Numbered from the stretch's first letter, positions 40,051 to 52,120 are shown. The stretch: 64,000 nt of DNA from Prorocentrum cordatum (GCA_963575745.1 CAUYUJ010003417.1:1-64000), one strand, 5' to 3'. Program-made: numbers and translations. The notes: generated by a model not told the origin, from the sequence alone.

Positions 40051-40545
40051 TCGGCGACGCAATAGGAGGGACGACGACGAGGCGCTGACGACGGACGACG
40101 ACGACGACGACGAGGGAGGAGGAATGAAGACCACGGCAGCAACGACGACGGAAACGACGACGACGCCAAAGAGTACGACGACGACGACAAGGAAAGACAG
40201 AGGACGACGACGGTGACGACGACGACGAGGGAGGAGGGAGGACGGCGACGACGGCGACGACGACTCAAGAGCGCGCGCGCACGCTTTTGGTGAAAGTCCT
40301 TGTTGCGAAACCATTCGTTCTTGTATGTTGCTTGGACACTTGATTTTGGAATCCTTCCGAAACCATTCTGGTTTTTTGCAGGATTTAGGCATGCGCGCGC
40401 GACGACGCGCGCGCGCGCACTTCGTCACAGTTTTTTGCAGAGGGTTCTCGCGACGGCACGCACGCAAGGGCGTTCGAACGATTTCGACCTGCGCGCGCGA
40501 CGCCCGTTCGGTAGCATGTCTTGAAAATCCTGAAAATCCATTGGT
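39484..40545. repeat. GAC-repeat module, copy 2
   Basis: CTGCTCGTGCAAACATCCCA and GTGACGGTGGGTGCCAAATG start, (GAC)n body and GTCCTTGTTGCGAAACCATT tail, in the same order as copy 1. Confidence 0.85.
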
Positions 40546-42224
40546 GCCCACAAGATTTCGCAAGAGCGCGCGTGTAGACAACTGTCGGGCCATGCGCGCG
40601 CTGGATATACAAGACTTTGCCTGTCACGCTGGATTGGAAAGTCCTCGATGCTCGCCGCGCGGTGCTTGAAATACCGTGAGGGATCCACCCGGGGCGGCGA
40701 CGCACCCTCGTCATCGTCGTCATTTCTGTCGCTTTGGCTCGTCGCACTGGACGCATCGCCAGAGCTTTGGGCTGGATGGGCCCGTGCGAGTCGAGATGGG
40801 ATGCATGTTCCCCCGTCGCCGTGACATATCTACTACTCGCTTTGCGTGTAAGATGACGGACGACTGGCGGAGTAGGCTGAGAGGGCTGAGAGGGCATGGT
40901 AGAAACTTCCCCGCGCGGACACGCCCCCTGCCGCGTTTTACCTAAGAGATTTGGCGGAGTAGTTCGCGGTCCTGCCTTGAAGCAGGACAGCGACTAACGC
41001 AATGGGATTTGAATGATTCCGCGGGGCCGCAGGGGCCATTCGCCCATGTTCGGAATCTTCAGAGCCATTGGCTATGTCATTTCTACATCGAAACGCACAA
41101 ACGTCCGCCACGGCAGTGTATGCACCAATGCACGTTGAACCCTCCTTCAAAATGTGTTCCGCATTTGTCAATCGATTCAGTGTTTCGTGTCACAGCGCGC
41201 ATCCGAAAACGTATTTTCAGTCATGAACGCTTGTTTCTCCTATCTCTGATCACGTGCTTTGGGGCGACCAGCAAGCAGTTTCACGGTTGACTTTTCGGCA
41301 CTGCAAATCGTTGTTCTGGTTTGCGTTTCTATCAGACATGTTATTAGTGCTTGTGATATTGAGGCCCACCTGCCCGAGGCTGTAAGACAGCGCCGCGATG
41401 TTCCTTGCCGCCAGTTACCCCGCCCGGTGGGCCTCATTCTAGGTTGTAGGTGGTCCAACGAGCGAATCGGTATCCCCGTTTAGTTTCTGCATTCAGACGG
41501 TGTATGTGGATGTGTGCGAAGGTGCGGTTCTAGAAACAAGGATCAACGACTCGGGATCATTTGCCGCCGTCGTGGTCGGATAACGCTGCTCACTTCGGGC
41601 GTCCCTCACAAGGTGCGCAGTTCTGGCTCCACCGTGATATCATCTTTCATTAAGCTTCTTTTGATATGACTAATTTTCAGATTCGGATCGAATGTCTTGT
41701 CATGGTTTTGGGGTAGGTGAGACTCGAGCCGAGAAACCGATTTTACCGTCGCCTTTTGACGCTCCCGACATGGATTTCGGCTGCCCAATTTTGCGATACC
41801 AGCTGAGGAAAGAACTCGCGGTTTCCATTACGGCACCATCAGACAAGATCAAGTCCCCACAGGGCGTGTCATCTTGGTCTGCGTGGGCTTCTTAGGATGC
41901 AGATCCCCGAAGGCTACATTCAACATCGGCGCTGGCAGATCCGTTCTCGGAAACGGGCATAATCTGGCACAGTCCCGCTCTTCCGCCTGATCCAGCTGAA
42001 TCTGTTTGGATCCCGGGTTCAATCCGACCTACTCTGGCGCAATGGCACTTGAACCAGGCCTGGTGGCTTGGTAGCCACTACTCTCTCTTCTGCTTGAGGC
42101 AGTCGGGAACCCCAGGGCCGCGGGCACGGACGAGGAGGAGGAGGAGGACGAGGAGCACGAGGAGGAGGATGACGACGAGGACGGGGAGCAGGACGAGGAG
42201 GAAGGTCAGAGGATCCCAGATCAT
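40546..42224. other. Intergenic, low-repeat stretch
   Basis: More even composition than its surroundings. Several ORFs of 60-170 codons exist on both strands, but none has recognisable motifs or splice partners. Nothing is annotated. Confidence 0.4.
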
Positions 42225-42400
42225 CGGACACCGGATGTTGTTCGGTCGCGATCGCTAGCGACCGATCGGCGCTCCAGACTGGTCGCGACCGATCGCGACC
42301 GATTCCAAAATCGGCTGCGACCGCGGCGCGACCGATGGCGAACGATCGGTCGCGACCGATCGGTAGCAACCGATTTTGAAGCAAATCGGTTACGACCGAT
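42225..42400. repeat. GCGACCGATCG dyad cluster
   Basis: Overlapping GGTCGCGACCGATCG and GGTCGCGATCG words, many self-complementary, about ten within 175 bp. Confidence 0.75.
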
Positions 42401-42981
42401 ACCCGAATATGAAGGAACTGGAAAATTTTGGAGACTTCGGGGCGAATCCAGCCGTGGCGACGAAAGGCACCCACGAGTTCCTCAACGGCGAAAACGACTC
42501 CAGGTATATAGCGGTTTGGATATTGCTGCTCTCCTCCATAATCATGTCCTACAGCTGGCCGCACTCATGGTCACCACATAGTTCACATCATATCATTATC
42601 ACACCACATAGGTCCTACAACAGCTCACACCATATAGGCTAGCACGACATAACTTACACCACTAGCTAACCCCACATAGCTACAGCTTAATCCGCATAGC
42701 CCCCACCTCCACAGTGCATCAAGTCACTGTTTGGGGTCCACGCTTGCGAAAACTATGTTCCCCACCGAGCTATGCCCAAAAACCGGCCGTCAGTCTATTT
42801 GCGGCATCGCGTGGATCTCAGGGCCTGCGCGCAGCCTCCTTGGCTGGCCCCGCCAGCCTAGCGACGACCACGACCAGGACGACGCCGGCGACGGACGGCG
42901 CCCTCCGAGACGAGCGCGACGACCACGACGTCGACGTCGAACGTCGACGACGGCGTCGAACGTCGAATGACGACGACGAGG

Positions 42982-43016
<35 letters not shown>

Positions 43017-43236
43017 GACTCCGCCGCCGACGACGATGACGACCACGACGACGACGACCACGGTGGCGGCGGCGCCAGCGGCGACGACGATGAAGACGAC
43101 GGCGACGGCAACGGCGACGGAGACGGCAACGGCGACGGAGACGGCAACGGCGACAGACGGCGCCCTCCGACCGCCGCCGCAGCCCGAGTGCGGCGCTGCC
43201 CCCGGGGCAGCCGGCCCGAGCGCGGCGGCCCCCGCG
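42401..43236. other. Intergenic sequence up to gene 2
   Basis: CACCACATAG-type short repeats at about 42,560-42,700, then GAC/CGACGA repeats (42,865-43,160). The start of gene 2 lies just after; an acceptor-like CCGCAG at 43,182 would extend its first exon upstream. Confidence 0.5.
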
Positions 43237-43393
43237 ATGCCGCCGCCGCCGCCCACGCTGCGCTTTCTCGGCGCGGCCTTCGCCGCCCTCTGGCAGCGGG
43301 GCGCGCCGCAGGCGGCGCCGGGCGCGACGCCATGGCTCTTCCCCGCGACCTGGCGCACCAGGCTCTGGGTGGCGCCGGTGGACCGGATGCTAG
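43237..43393 (+). CDS. Gene 2 exon 1
   Basis: The ATG at 43237 opens MPPPPPTLRFLGAAFAALWQ, then LFPATWRTRLWVAPVDRML. The frame is open further upstream through GAC repeats, so the start is uncertain. It ends in phase 1 (CTA G) before a GC donor. Confidence 0.5.
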
Positions 43394-44594
43394 GCTCAGA
43401 GTCGGGCTCAAGAGACGGGAGTCAATGCAAACGGGGGCAGAGGAGGAAGAGGTACCCATACCACTGCGCTTCCCCCGATTTTCCTTTCTTCGGCCTCCGG
43501 GGAGGCCCTCCCTCGTCGCCACGGCTGGGTTCGCTTGGGAGTCCTGGTCAGAACGCACCCCAAAAGAGATCCGGGTCAGTAGCGGTGTCGGTACCTGTCG
43601 GTTTCCCCACAGGCGCCCTGAGTTTTCGGATGCGTTCGTCGGTTCCCCGAGGTTTTCTTTGGTTTTCCTGCCTCAGGATGCCTTCCAGCAGCTGCGCCTC
43701 GCCGGGAGCGCTCAGGGGGGTACCCAAATCGACTCGAAAGCCGCGCGGTGGCAAGATCACGACAAATTGTATTTTTCTTGAGGGGGATGGCTCTCTGTCA
43801 GGCCCCAGCGACGCCAACTTAGTTTTACGAAGGACCCAACCGTGTTCAGCGCGAGCAAAGCAGGACACGACCCTCTCCTCATAGGCAACTCGCCGCGAGA
43901 GGGATGGAACCGTGGGCAGCGTGGATGGGGTCCATCGAGTGTGTGAGGGGTGCGACGAAGTTACGCGGAGGTGCCGTGCAGTCGCACCCATGGAGGCCGT
44001 GAGTGAAGCTTCCCGGGGGCCACGAGTCGTGTGAGGGCCAGTCCAGAAATAAAACGTTGGCAAACCATACTTCTGGAATGAAAGTTGACTATCCTTGAAT
44101 ATTCTTCCTTTAGAGGGACATGCCCGACTTGAGTGGGCGCGGGGACGCCACGCAAACACGGCCGCTGAGTTAGGTAAGGGGTGCGCCAAAAGAGGCGGGG
44201 CGAGGCCATGCGGACGCACCCATGGGGGGCCTTCCGTGGAGCTCTCCACGGGTCTGCGAAGCGCGTGAGGGGAGTCCCGAGAGAGCGGGGCGACGCCACG
44301 CGGACGCATCTAGGTGTGCAAGCGGTGTTCTGAAGTGGGCAGGGCGACGCCATGCGAACGCACCAACTGGGGCCCTCGGTGGAGGTCCCTATTGAGCCAC
44401 GAAGCGGTCACGCAATATGCGGGCGCCCGCACTGGGCCCGTCGGTGGAGGGGGCCACGACTCGTGTGAGAGGTGTGCGGAACAGGCGGGCGGTGACGCCA
44501 TATACGGGCGCCCCCATTGGGCCGTAGGTGAAGCTCTCTGTAGGGCCCCGAAGCGTGTGAGGGGCTCGCTGGCACGCATGGTGACGACGGCGCC

Positions 44595-45500
44595 GGTGAC
44601 GCTGTCGCTGCTAATGATGATGCTGCTGCTGATGATGGTACTGTTGCTGTGATTATTCTTGTTGATGATGATGGTGACGAAAGTGATGATTATGGTGTTG
44701 GTGATGGTGATTGTGATGAAGGTGTTGATGTTGACGATAATGATGACGATCATGGTGGTGATGGTGTTGGTGTTGGTGATAGTCATGGAGATGATGACGA
44801 CGAGAATCATGATGATGGTGGTGGTGATGGCAACGACGACGCTGATGATGATGATGACGGTGATGACGAACACTACGATCATGCTGTTGATGATTATGTT
44901 GGTGAGCATGAATATGTTGATGATGCTTATGATGATGGTGATGATGGTGATGATGACGGTAATCGTGATGGCGTTGGCGATGATGATGGTGGTGGTGATG
45001 ATGTTGATGATGTTTCGTATGGTGTTGATGGTGATGTTGTCGATGCTGAATAGACTGCTGATGCTAATGACGACGTTGATGTTGTTGCTGATGATAGTCA
45101 TGATGCTTATGCTTATGATGATGATGATGATGATGATGATAATGATGATGATAATGATGATGATGATGATGCTGATGATGATGATGATGATGATGATGAT
45201 GTTCATGATGCGTTTGATGGTAATGCGGTTGCTGGTGATGGTGACGTTGTTACTGATGCGAAATGCGATAATGTTGTTGATGATGCTTATGGTGCTTTTC
45301 ATGTTGATGATGATCATGATGCTGCTCCTACTGATGATGATTACGATGATGATATTGATGATGTTTTTGAGAAAGATGATGATGCTGGTGATGATGCTGA
45401 TGATGATGGTGATGATTGTGGTGGTGGTAGTGGTAGTGGTCATGATGATGAAGATGCTGATGATGGCAAGACGAGTGTGACGTGGAGACGGAAGACGAGT
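44595..45500. repeat. Imperfect (GAT)n region
   Basis: About 900 bp of GATGATGTTGATG-type triplets. One frame gives an Asp-rich ORF (44,649-45,053), another a Met-rich one, and the minus strand an Ile-rich one; all follow from the triplet composition. Confidence 0.85.
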
Positions 45501-46119
45501 GTGAGGAGGCGACGGAGGACGAGGTGGAGAAGTAGGAGGAGGAAGAGGAGGAGGAGCAGGACGAGGAGGAGGAGGAGAAAGAGGAGGAGGGCGAGACGGC
45601 GGAGGAGGAGGAGGAGGGAGCAGGCGGAGGAGAAGGATGGATGGACGGATGGATGGATGGACGGATGGATGGATAGAATCGTTTCCAACTGGGCTGGCAA
45701 GTTGAAGCCTCGGGCTGGCCTCGGGCCAGCCTCGGCAGCAAAGGGAGCCACGGAGCTGGAGCCGGCAACCGACGGCGACTTCTGAGGTGTGTCCATCCAG
45801 GGAGAATTGGGCCGGTCCAGAGCATAGCTGCGGAGTTGCCGGGTGCCCCGATACCACCACTCCTCCGCGGACAAGGAGACGAGATGAGAGAGCAAGGTGA
45901 GAGACGAGCAAGGGGCAACACCAGGAGGAGAGGAGGCAAAGGGGAGGAGGGGAGGAAAATAAGGGAGAAGAGGAGGAGGAGGGAGTGGAGGTGAGACGGT
46001 GGGGCGTGGCTCTGCGGATTCACAACGAGGGCGTAACGCCACAGGATGGTCGGAACATAAGATTGGCTGGGGATAGAAGCTGGCCCCGGGAAATCAAGCA
46101 GTGGAGAGGCGTCCTGGCT

Positions 46120-46320
46120 TGTCTATAGTCCCACCAAGTAATGCTCCGAGTACCTTTCGTGGTTTGCACGACATGTTTTTAGAACATGTTTGGCTAAGAC
46201 TGATGTTTTTTTTAAATACATCGGCTCCATGGTCTAAGAACATTGTTTTTGTCATTCGGACACTCTCTCGTTCTAAGACCATTTCGCGGTTGACCTTGTG
46301 GAATGCCGGGACTGCCGGTT
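46120..46320. repeat. GTGGTTTGCACGA-family repeat, copy 1
   Basis: Shares TGGTTTGCACGACATG, AGAACATGTTTGGCTAAGAC and GAATGCCGGGAC blocks in order with 49,780-50,010 and 59,840-60,090. Confidence 0.7.
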
Positions 46321-46419
46321 CCTGCTCCAAGGAAAGGGGTCGGGCCCTCCCACGAGCCACGCTGTGAGCAGGAAATTCACGGCATCGGAGGTCAGGGCCG
46401 CGCGCGCGCGGGGGGCCAG

Positions 46420-46501
46420 GCCTCTGCGGGAACCGCAGCCTCACCGACGCCGACCTGGCCACATTCTGGCTGGCCTCCCGGTGGGGCGGCTTCGAGAACA
46501 G
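46420..46501 (+). CDS. Gene 2 exon 2
   Basis: Encodes (G)LCGNRSLTDADLATFW and LASRWGGFENR. Starts with GC completing Gly and ends in phase 2 before a GA donor; CAGGAC is repeated at both intron ends. Confidence 0.6.
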
Positions 46502-47055
46502 GACTTACACCTTAGGCGATGCTTAAGAAAACTTAGTTTTCGGCCAGAGTCTCGATTATTCTTAACTTTTCAATGTGAATCCTAAGATTTGAATAGACAT
46601 TCTGGGTTTTTACTCAAGTTCTGAGACTATGAATTTCTTAACCCATGATTTCTTAAGCATTTCGCAGGGTGTACGGTCGGGAACTTTTGCTTAGCGTGTC
46701 GCCCCGCCGTCCCTGGCGGCGCGCTTGGCCCTGCGAGCGGATGGCGTGCCGCTCCGCTCCGCGGGGCGGGGGGATGGGAATGGCTCGGGACGTTGCCGCT
46801 GGGAGGCTGGGACGTGGACAGCGTGTCGCGCCGCAGCGTGGTGGGCCGAAACTGGCGGAGCGACATGCTATCCAAAGTTGTCCGACCGCAGGAGGCAAGA
46901 AGAGGCACAGAAGCACAACACCTTCGATTTACATGAGAACATGTGACGGTGCGGGGAAGTGGAGGGGAAGAGGAATATCCATAAGATATCGAGTTTGTTT
47001 GGCCAATCCTGGAAGTTTAGCTTCATCTATTTGTGCCTCCCTGGGCCCTTTCCAG
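46502..47055 (+). other. Gene 2 intron 2 (GA-AG)
   Basis: Composed of a GCGACACGC-family copy (46,665-46,875) and a TATGGG-family relative (46,945-47,050). Confidence 0.6.
46665..46875. repeat. GCGACACGC-family repeat, copy 3
   Basis: Contains AGCGTGTCGCCCCGCC and CTCCGCGGGGCGG in inverted order relative to copies 1 and 2. Confidence 0.6.
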
Positions 47056-47209
47056 GACGGACCTCGCCCTCCTGCGGGCGCAGGGCACGCGCGCTCTGGT
47101 GCTCCACCGCTGCGTCGTGGAGCCGGACCTGCTCAGGGCCTTCCTCGACCGCGCGTACACGGAGGGCCTCACGGTGTTCGCAGAGCTGCCGCGGCGCTTG
47201 TTCGTACAG
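47056..47209 (+). CDS. Gene 2 exon 3
   Basis: Encodes (R)TDLALLRAQGTRALVLHR, CVVEPDLLRAFLDRAYTE and GLTVFAELPRRLFVQ. Two helix-strand units of barrel type. Ends in phase 0 before a GA donor; CAGGAG is repeated at both intron ends. Confidence 0.65.
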
Positions 47210-47792
47210 GAGTTCGTGGACTAGTCTTCGTCCGAATTGACCCTCATCTTGGCATCGTTTTTTGTGTTCTCTCTCTCTCTCTCTCCCCTTCATCCTCCTC
47301 CGCGTCGTCCTCGTGTTGTGTCGCAGTGTGCTGCGCTTTTTGGGAGCCAAGCCTTGGATACTTTGCCTTGGTACCCGTGCAGACTTGTTCGTGAAGGCTG
47401 GTCTTCTGCCAGTTGCGTGCCGCCCTCACCTGACACAGTTGGCGGGAAGTATCGATGTAGCCGCGGCCTCGCGGGCCGGGCCCTTGGGCCGCGACCCCAC
47501 GGGTACGGGGCGTTTTTTTCCACGGATGCCCCGCGCGGAGTGGAACCGTGCGATCGCGTATCCGCGGACGGGGCTAGGACCAGGACAAATCCGTTCCAGA
47601 GCGTTCCGGAACACTCTGAGAAGGCCGCGGCGCCCGAGACATTCTCCAGAGCCGCCGGATCTCAGAGATTTTTGCGATATACCCTCACACAAACCTATTC
47701 TCGTCCTGGCTACGTCTCAGCGTATCCGCGGGATCCCGCCCGAGAGTCCAGACCGCGACGGCGCGGATACGGACACGGTCGCCGCTCGGCAG
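47210..47792 (+). other. Gene 2 intron 3 (GA-AG)
   Basis: Contains a CT microsatellite (about 47,267-47,287) and a TTCCAGAGCGTTCCGG-family copy (47,555-47,680). Confidence 0.55.
47555..47680. repeat. TTCCAGAGCGTTCCGG-family repeat, copy 2
   Basis: TTCCAGAGCGTTCCGGAACA, then CCGCGGCGCCCGAGA and GCCGCCGGATCTCAGAGATT, as at 7,370-7,490. Confidence 0.7.
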
Positions 47793-47837
47793 GAGCCCAG
47801 CGGCTGCCTGCACAGCGGCTACGACTGCTTCCTTGCG
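47793..47837 (+). CDS. Gene 2 exon 4
   Basis: Fifteen codons, EPSGCLHSGYDCFLA, phase 0 at both ends. GTGA is repeated across the following GT-AG intron. Supported mainly by phase and repeat logic. Confidence 0.5.
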
Positions 47838-47944
47838 GTGACCCGGGGAGGGGAGGCAGCTGGTCGGGCACATCCTGGCCTGCAATGGTGGGCCAATCTT
47901 CCAACAGCATCACTACCGCAGGACGAGGGAGAACAGAGGATGGG

Positions 47945-48045
47945 AAGGTCCTCCTCCTCCTCCTCCCCCTCCTCCCCCTCCTCCTCCTCCTCCTCCTCCT
48001 CCTCCTCCTCCTCCTCCTCCTCCTCCTCCTCCTCCCTCCTCCTCG
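47945..48045. repeat. CCT (GGA complement) tract
   Basis: Nearly pure (CCT)n. Confidence 0.9.
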
Positions 48046-49214
48046 CCCCGGATCCATCCGTGATGGCCCCGACGGCCCCCACAAAGGGGCCCCGGAGGCC
48101 GAAGCGGAGAGGCAGCGCCAGGATCGAACACACATCAGCACAGCGCACCCCGCAGCCGCGGATGGGAGTGAGGGGGGGGCGGCCGGGTCGCCGGCAGTCT
48201 GCGAAGCTCTGAAGAAGCCCGCAGCGGTCGAGGATTCTTCTTAGAAGGCAACAGAGTACACAACTTGCCCGCCGCCGGGGGAGCACTTTTCGTCACAGCT
48301 ACGTTAATGGGTCGCGGGTGGGTTGCGGGTGGGTCACAGGGTGGGTCGCTGGGTGGGTCGCGGGGTGGTTGCGGGGACGGTCGCGGGTGGGTCGCGGGCA
48401 GGTCGCGGGCGAGGACGAGGACAGCAGCAAGACAACGCAACGCAACAACGCAACAATCATCCGCACCGCGGAACCCCACTTCAGCTACGCACCCAGGGAC
48501 AGTGAATGATCGTCCAGCCCCCTCACTCTGATGTTATGCTGGCCGAGCGGACGCCGCACGCGCGGCGGACCGAGGAGGTCTTGGAAGCCGCGCAGAGCGG
48601 CTGGTAGCCAGAAGGCCCTGCACAGGATCTGGGCCTATGTTCCTAGGCCAGATCCTCTGCCTTTCTATACAGCTGCGCGCAGGAACCTGACAACTTCGTT
48701 TTCTGGTCATCGGTGCAGCTTTTGAGGTGTCGGCGCATCGCCCATGGCGGCCAGTTGATCCCAAACAAGAACTGCAGATTGCAAAAGAAAGTGGCACGCC
48801 TCCAGAGCGCCCTCAGCCCCGACCCTCTAGACCTGGCCCTCCCCAGGCATACTCGAGGCGTCGGGAAGCCGACGCGTGGCAAGGCGTCGCAGAGCAACGC
48901 ATCGTTCCTTGAAGCCGCGCTGGGAGCGAAGCATCTCGGTGGACTTCAGCCACGCTGGGGATGCCGTGGCCAGCGTTCCGGGGGCACGCGTCGGTGTCGG
49001 TCGGATCCAGGGCCCCGCCGCGGCCCCGGGGGGGCCCCAAGTCTTCGTGCCCACCGCTCCCCGGGGGTTCGCCCCCTGCGAGAGGCGCCGACGCCTGGGA
49101 GGAGTATGCACGCCCGCGCGGGCCCCAAGTCTCCGCATTCCCCGCGTTCGCCCCCCTGCGAGCAGCGCCAGCGTCGAGGAGGAGTGCATGCCCGCGCGCA
49201 CACCGATCGACTAC

Positions 49215-49395
49215 GTGTAATAGTGACCTTTTCGCCAGAGTGACCTCTGGTGCGGGCCCCAATGGGGTCTCCCGATCCCCGAACGCGATGCGGTATTAGC
49301 GTCTTGCGCGCTCGTGTTTGGTTCCCGCGCGGCCCCCAAGAAGCCGCGCACCAAAGGTCCCTCTTACCCAGGGTCACTCTTGCGTGTAGCCGAAC
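49215..49395. repeat. GTGACC/ACCAAAGGTCACTC-family repeat, copy 3
   Basis: AGAGTGACCTCTGGTGCGGG ... GCGCACCAAAGGTCCCTC, the same foldback as at 25,925-26,130. Confidence 0.7.
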
Positions 49396-49779
49396 GGATC
49401 CGCTGGATGTTTGGGATGGGCGCGCCCGCCCGCCTGGCCTTGCTTCGATCCGAGCGGGCGGCCTTGTCCGAGGTCGATGCCGACCAGCCCAGTCCGATCT
49501 GGTTCCGGTGTTGCGATCGGGGGCCCCCGAACGGTGCGGTGACCACAACGTGTGGTGGGTCGGTGGGGGTTCGGGGTCACCGCTCGGTTTTGGGACCTGC
49601 GTCGTTTTCCGAGGATGTCTCGTGCGACGGGGGCCTCCGAGGTCCCCAAACCGTGCGGTGACGGACGCTGCGGTGAGGTCTTTGCGGATTTCGAGGTCAC
49701 CGCCGGGTCTGTCACCTCACGGTTCTAGGGCCCCCAATGCGAGGATCCGTCAAGCAGTGGCGAAGTGTCTTGTATTGCC

Positions 49780-50010
49780 CCTACGCCCACCAACAAGTGC
49801 TCCTCAGAACTTTGTGTGGTTTGCACGAGATGCTCTCAGAACACTCCTGGCTGAGGCCGTCTTGTTCTAATCAATCGGCTTTCGGCTCTGAGAGCACTGT
49901 CCCCATTATTCGAGCAGTCCTTCGTTCCACGAACATCTCGTGGTAGGCCAATGTGGATGCCGTCGTGGTAGGCCTATGGGGATGCCAGAACGGTCGGTCT
50001 CTGCTCAACC
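49780..50010. repeat. GTGGTTTGCACGA-family repeat, copy 2
   Basis: TTGTGTGGTTTGCACGAGAT ... GTGGTAGGCC ... GATGCCAGAACGGTCGGTC. Confidence 0.7.
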
Positions 50011-50464
50011 GATGCGCCTCGATGCCTACACGGCGCTGTTGTGCTGAGCTGAGGCTGGTGCTGCCAGCCGCTCTGTTGTGACTGATGCTGCTGCTGCTGT
50101 CGCCCTCTTCTGCCCATCCCCCTTTTGCTTTCTCCTCCCTTGCTTTCTTCTTCCCTCTTCTCCTCCCTCCCCTTCTTCCCTCACCTCCCCTTCTTCCATC
50201 TCCTACCCCCTTGCCTTCTCCTCCCTTCACCTACGGTAGGTTCATGTGGCGATGGCGCGTCAGCGACGCCGGCGAAGGCGTTCTAGGTTGAATTCTGCGA
50301 CGCGGAAGCACCGGAGGGACACGGTGACGCCACTGGACCCGACGGAATTCAATATTGTACGATCACGGCTGCGATCGATTCAAGGTTGAACGATCGACGC
50401 GGTGCCAAAAACCTTTTTGCGCGCGCCGACGCCGCGCGAACCTACCGTAGCCACGGGGGGTCTT

Positions 50465-50620
50465 TCTCGTGCTTGTAGAAAATGGGCCTGGCTAGGACAG
50501 CGATAAGTCGGTCCAGAGCGTTCTGGTGAGAGCGTTCTGGGACGCTCTGCGAAGGCCGCGGCTCCCGATATACATCCTCCAGAGCCGCGGGATCCCAGGG
50601 ATCACCGATTCGTCCTTGTC
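50465..50620. repeat. TTCCAGAGCGTTC-family repeat, copy 3
   Basis: GGTCCAGAGCGTTCTGG, GGGACGCTCTGCGAAGGCCG and CCAGAGCCGCGGGATC. Confidence 0.65.
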
Positions 50621-50789
50621 CGATTCTGTCCCCGCCCTGGCTCCGTCTTCAAGGATAAAAGATGCATCCTGGCGCGACCGATCCGATGTGGTCCCAGCTC
50701 CGTGCCGATGCGTTGCCGATCCTGCGCGCGCATGTTCCTGGCTCGGTCGGATTTCCCGATCTTTCTTGCCGACTGGTCCTTTCGTTCGA

Positions 50790-50965
50790 TCGACGGCGCG
50801 GACATCTCGAAGAAAAAAAAACTGCATACACATAATTTGTTGGCGCTCTGCGCGGGGTTTCTTGGATCCGCGCTGGGTCCCCCCCCCTTGGCGGCGCGTG
50901 CGGCGCCGCCCCTGGCGCGCACCGCGGATCCAAGATATCTTCGCGGACCTCTCAAATGTAATGTT
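50790..50965. repeat. Foldback introner-like element, copy 8
   Basis: GGGGTTTCTTGGATCCGCG and CGCGGATCCAAGATATC form long inverted arms around GGCGGCGCGTGCGGCGCCGCC. Confidence 0.75.
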
Positions 50966-51234
50966 CATGCCGTGGACCTTCCTCCAGTAAGGTTGTGCGC
51001 AAGCGCCTTCGTTCTGAATGCAGCGTGCTGCGCTGGCGGCCCGCGTATGCCACCACGTGCGGTCGCTGAGTCTCCTTGCGTGAAGCCCCCCTCTTCCTCC
51101 TCCTCCTCCCCCTCCTCCACCTCCTCCGCCTCCTTTCCCTCCTCCTCCACCTCTTCCTCCTCCTCCTCCTCCTCCTCCTCCTTCTCCTTTTGCTCCTCAT
51201 CCTCCTCCCCCCCCCCGCTCTCGTCGTCGCTCAG

Positions 51235-51414
51235 GTGAGGGCCCACTGGCGCGAGCTGCTCGCCACGCCCCTGGTGGAGGAGCGCGGCGGGCGGCGGTAC
51301 CACCCCGCGCTGGAGGCCGCTCTGCTCTTCCAGGGCCTGGACGCCGCCGCGGCCGCGGCCGCTGGCGCTGGCTGCGACGCGGCCTTCGGGGAAGGGAAAC
51401 CCGCGGGAGCAGAG
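51235..51414 (+). CDS. Gene 2 exon 5
   Basis: Encodes VRAHWRELLATPLVEERGGR, RYHPALEAALLFQGLD, an Ala-rich linker and FGEGKPAGAE. Phase 0 at both ends, GT donor; GT(C/T)GAG is repeated across the intron. Confidence 0.6.
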
Positions 51415-51769
51415 GTCGAGGAGCAGCCAACGGCACGAGCAGAAGTCTCTGGAGCTCCTCGCGGACCCCCGCGAGTTCAGGTGTCCTCTGGGTTTCTTCA
51501 CAAGCGTGGGGGGGGCCGGGGGGGGTACCCCCCGACGGGGGTCAACCTCGCCTCGTCGTCGCGCCGCGACGGGGGCCGGAGCGCCTGCGGCGCGCGGGGG
51601 CTGCCCGCGAGCGACTGGGGTCGATGTGGGGCTGTCGGCGGGGGTGATGCTCCCCCGACGTTTATCAAGAGACCTAGAGTATGCAATATGTTGTTCCGCT
51701 CATGCTGTCGGGAATTGCCCCTCTTATGCGGTTAGGACTTCGGCTACTCGAGCGCGCGTGCGGATTGAT

Positions 51770-52120
51770 CCTGCCGCGCCTCTCCGTAAACGGACCGCGT
51801 CGCCGGGTCTGGCCCACCGCGCCTCGGCGCGACACGCTGGGCACGCCCTGGTCTCTGAGCGTCAACGTCCCGAGCCCCTTTCCCACCCTCCCGCCTTCCA
51901 CCTCCACCTTCCACACCTGCCGACCTTCACGGAAGGCGCGGAAGGTGAAGCAGTGAAACGATTCATCATGCTTCTGGCAATCCCGGGACAAATTCAGCGT
52001 TTCACGACGCGCAAGAGTGTGGAAGGTCAGCACGGAATGCCTGGAGGGAGGAGGGCGAGGGCGCCCCGCGGGGCGGAGGGGCACGCAGTCCGTTGGCAGG
52101 GCATGGAAGGTCGCTGAGGC
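51770..52120. repeat. GCGACACGC-family repeat, copy 4
   Basis: GCCTCGGCGCGACACGCTGG ... GCGTTTCACGACGCGCAAG ... GCGGGGCGGAGGGGCACGC. Confidence 0.6.

Larger units (their letters stand above)
43394..46419 (+). other. Gene 2 intron 1 (GC-AG)
   Basis: Carries a CGAACGGCCG-type repeat relative (43,660-43,760), the (GAT)n region (44,595-45,500), GGA DNA and a GGATGGATGGACG tract (45,480-45,672), and a GTGGTTTGCACGA-family copy (46,120-46,320). AG|GC is repeated at its ends. Confidence 0.5.
47838..51234 (+). other. Gene 2 intron 4 (GT-AG)
   Basis: Holds a CCT/GGA tract (47,945-48,045), GGGTCGCGGGTGGGTCGCGG repeats (48,305-48,415), GTGACC-family (49,215-49,395), GTGGTTTGCACGA-family (49,780-50,010), TTCCAGAGCGTTC-family (50,465-50,620), introner-like copy 8 (50,790-50,965) and CT-rich DNA (51,085-51,215). 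No exon was found. Confidence 0.5.

Noticed and set aside
38026-40216. Long Asp-rich, Thr-rich and Ser-rich ORFs in GAC repeats
   Set aside because: All frames of the triplet repeat are open; no start context, splice partner or non-repeat domain.
44310-45911. 533-codon Ile-rich minus-strand ORF and Met-rich plus-strand ORF
   Set aside because: Direct product of the (GAT)n region.
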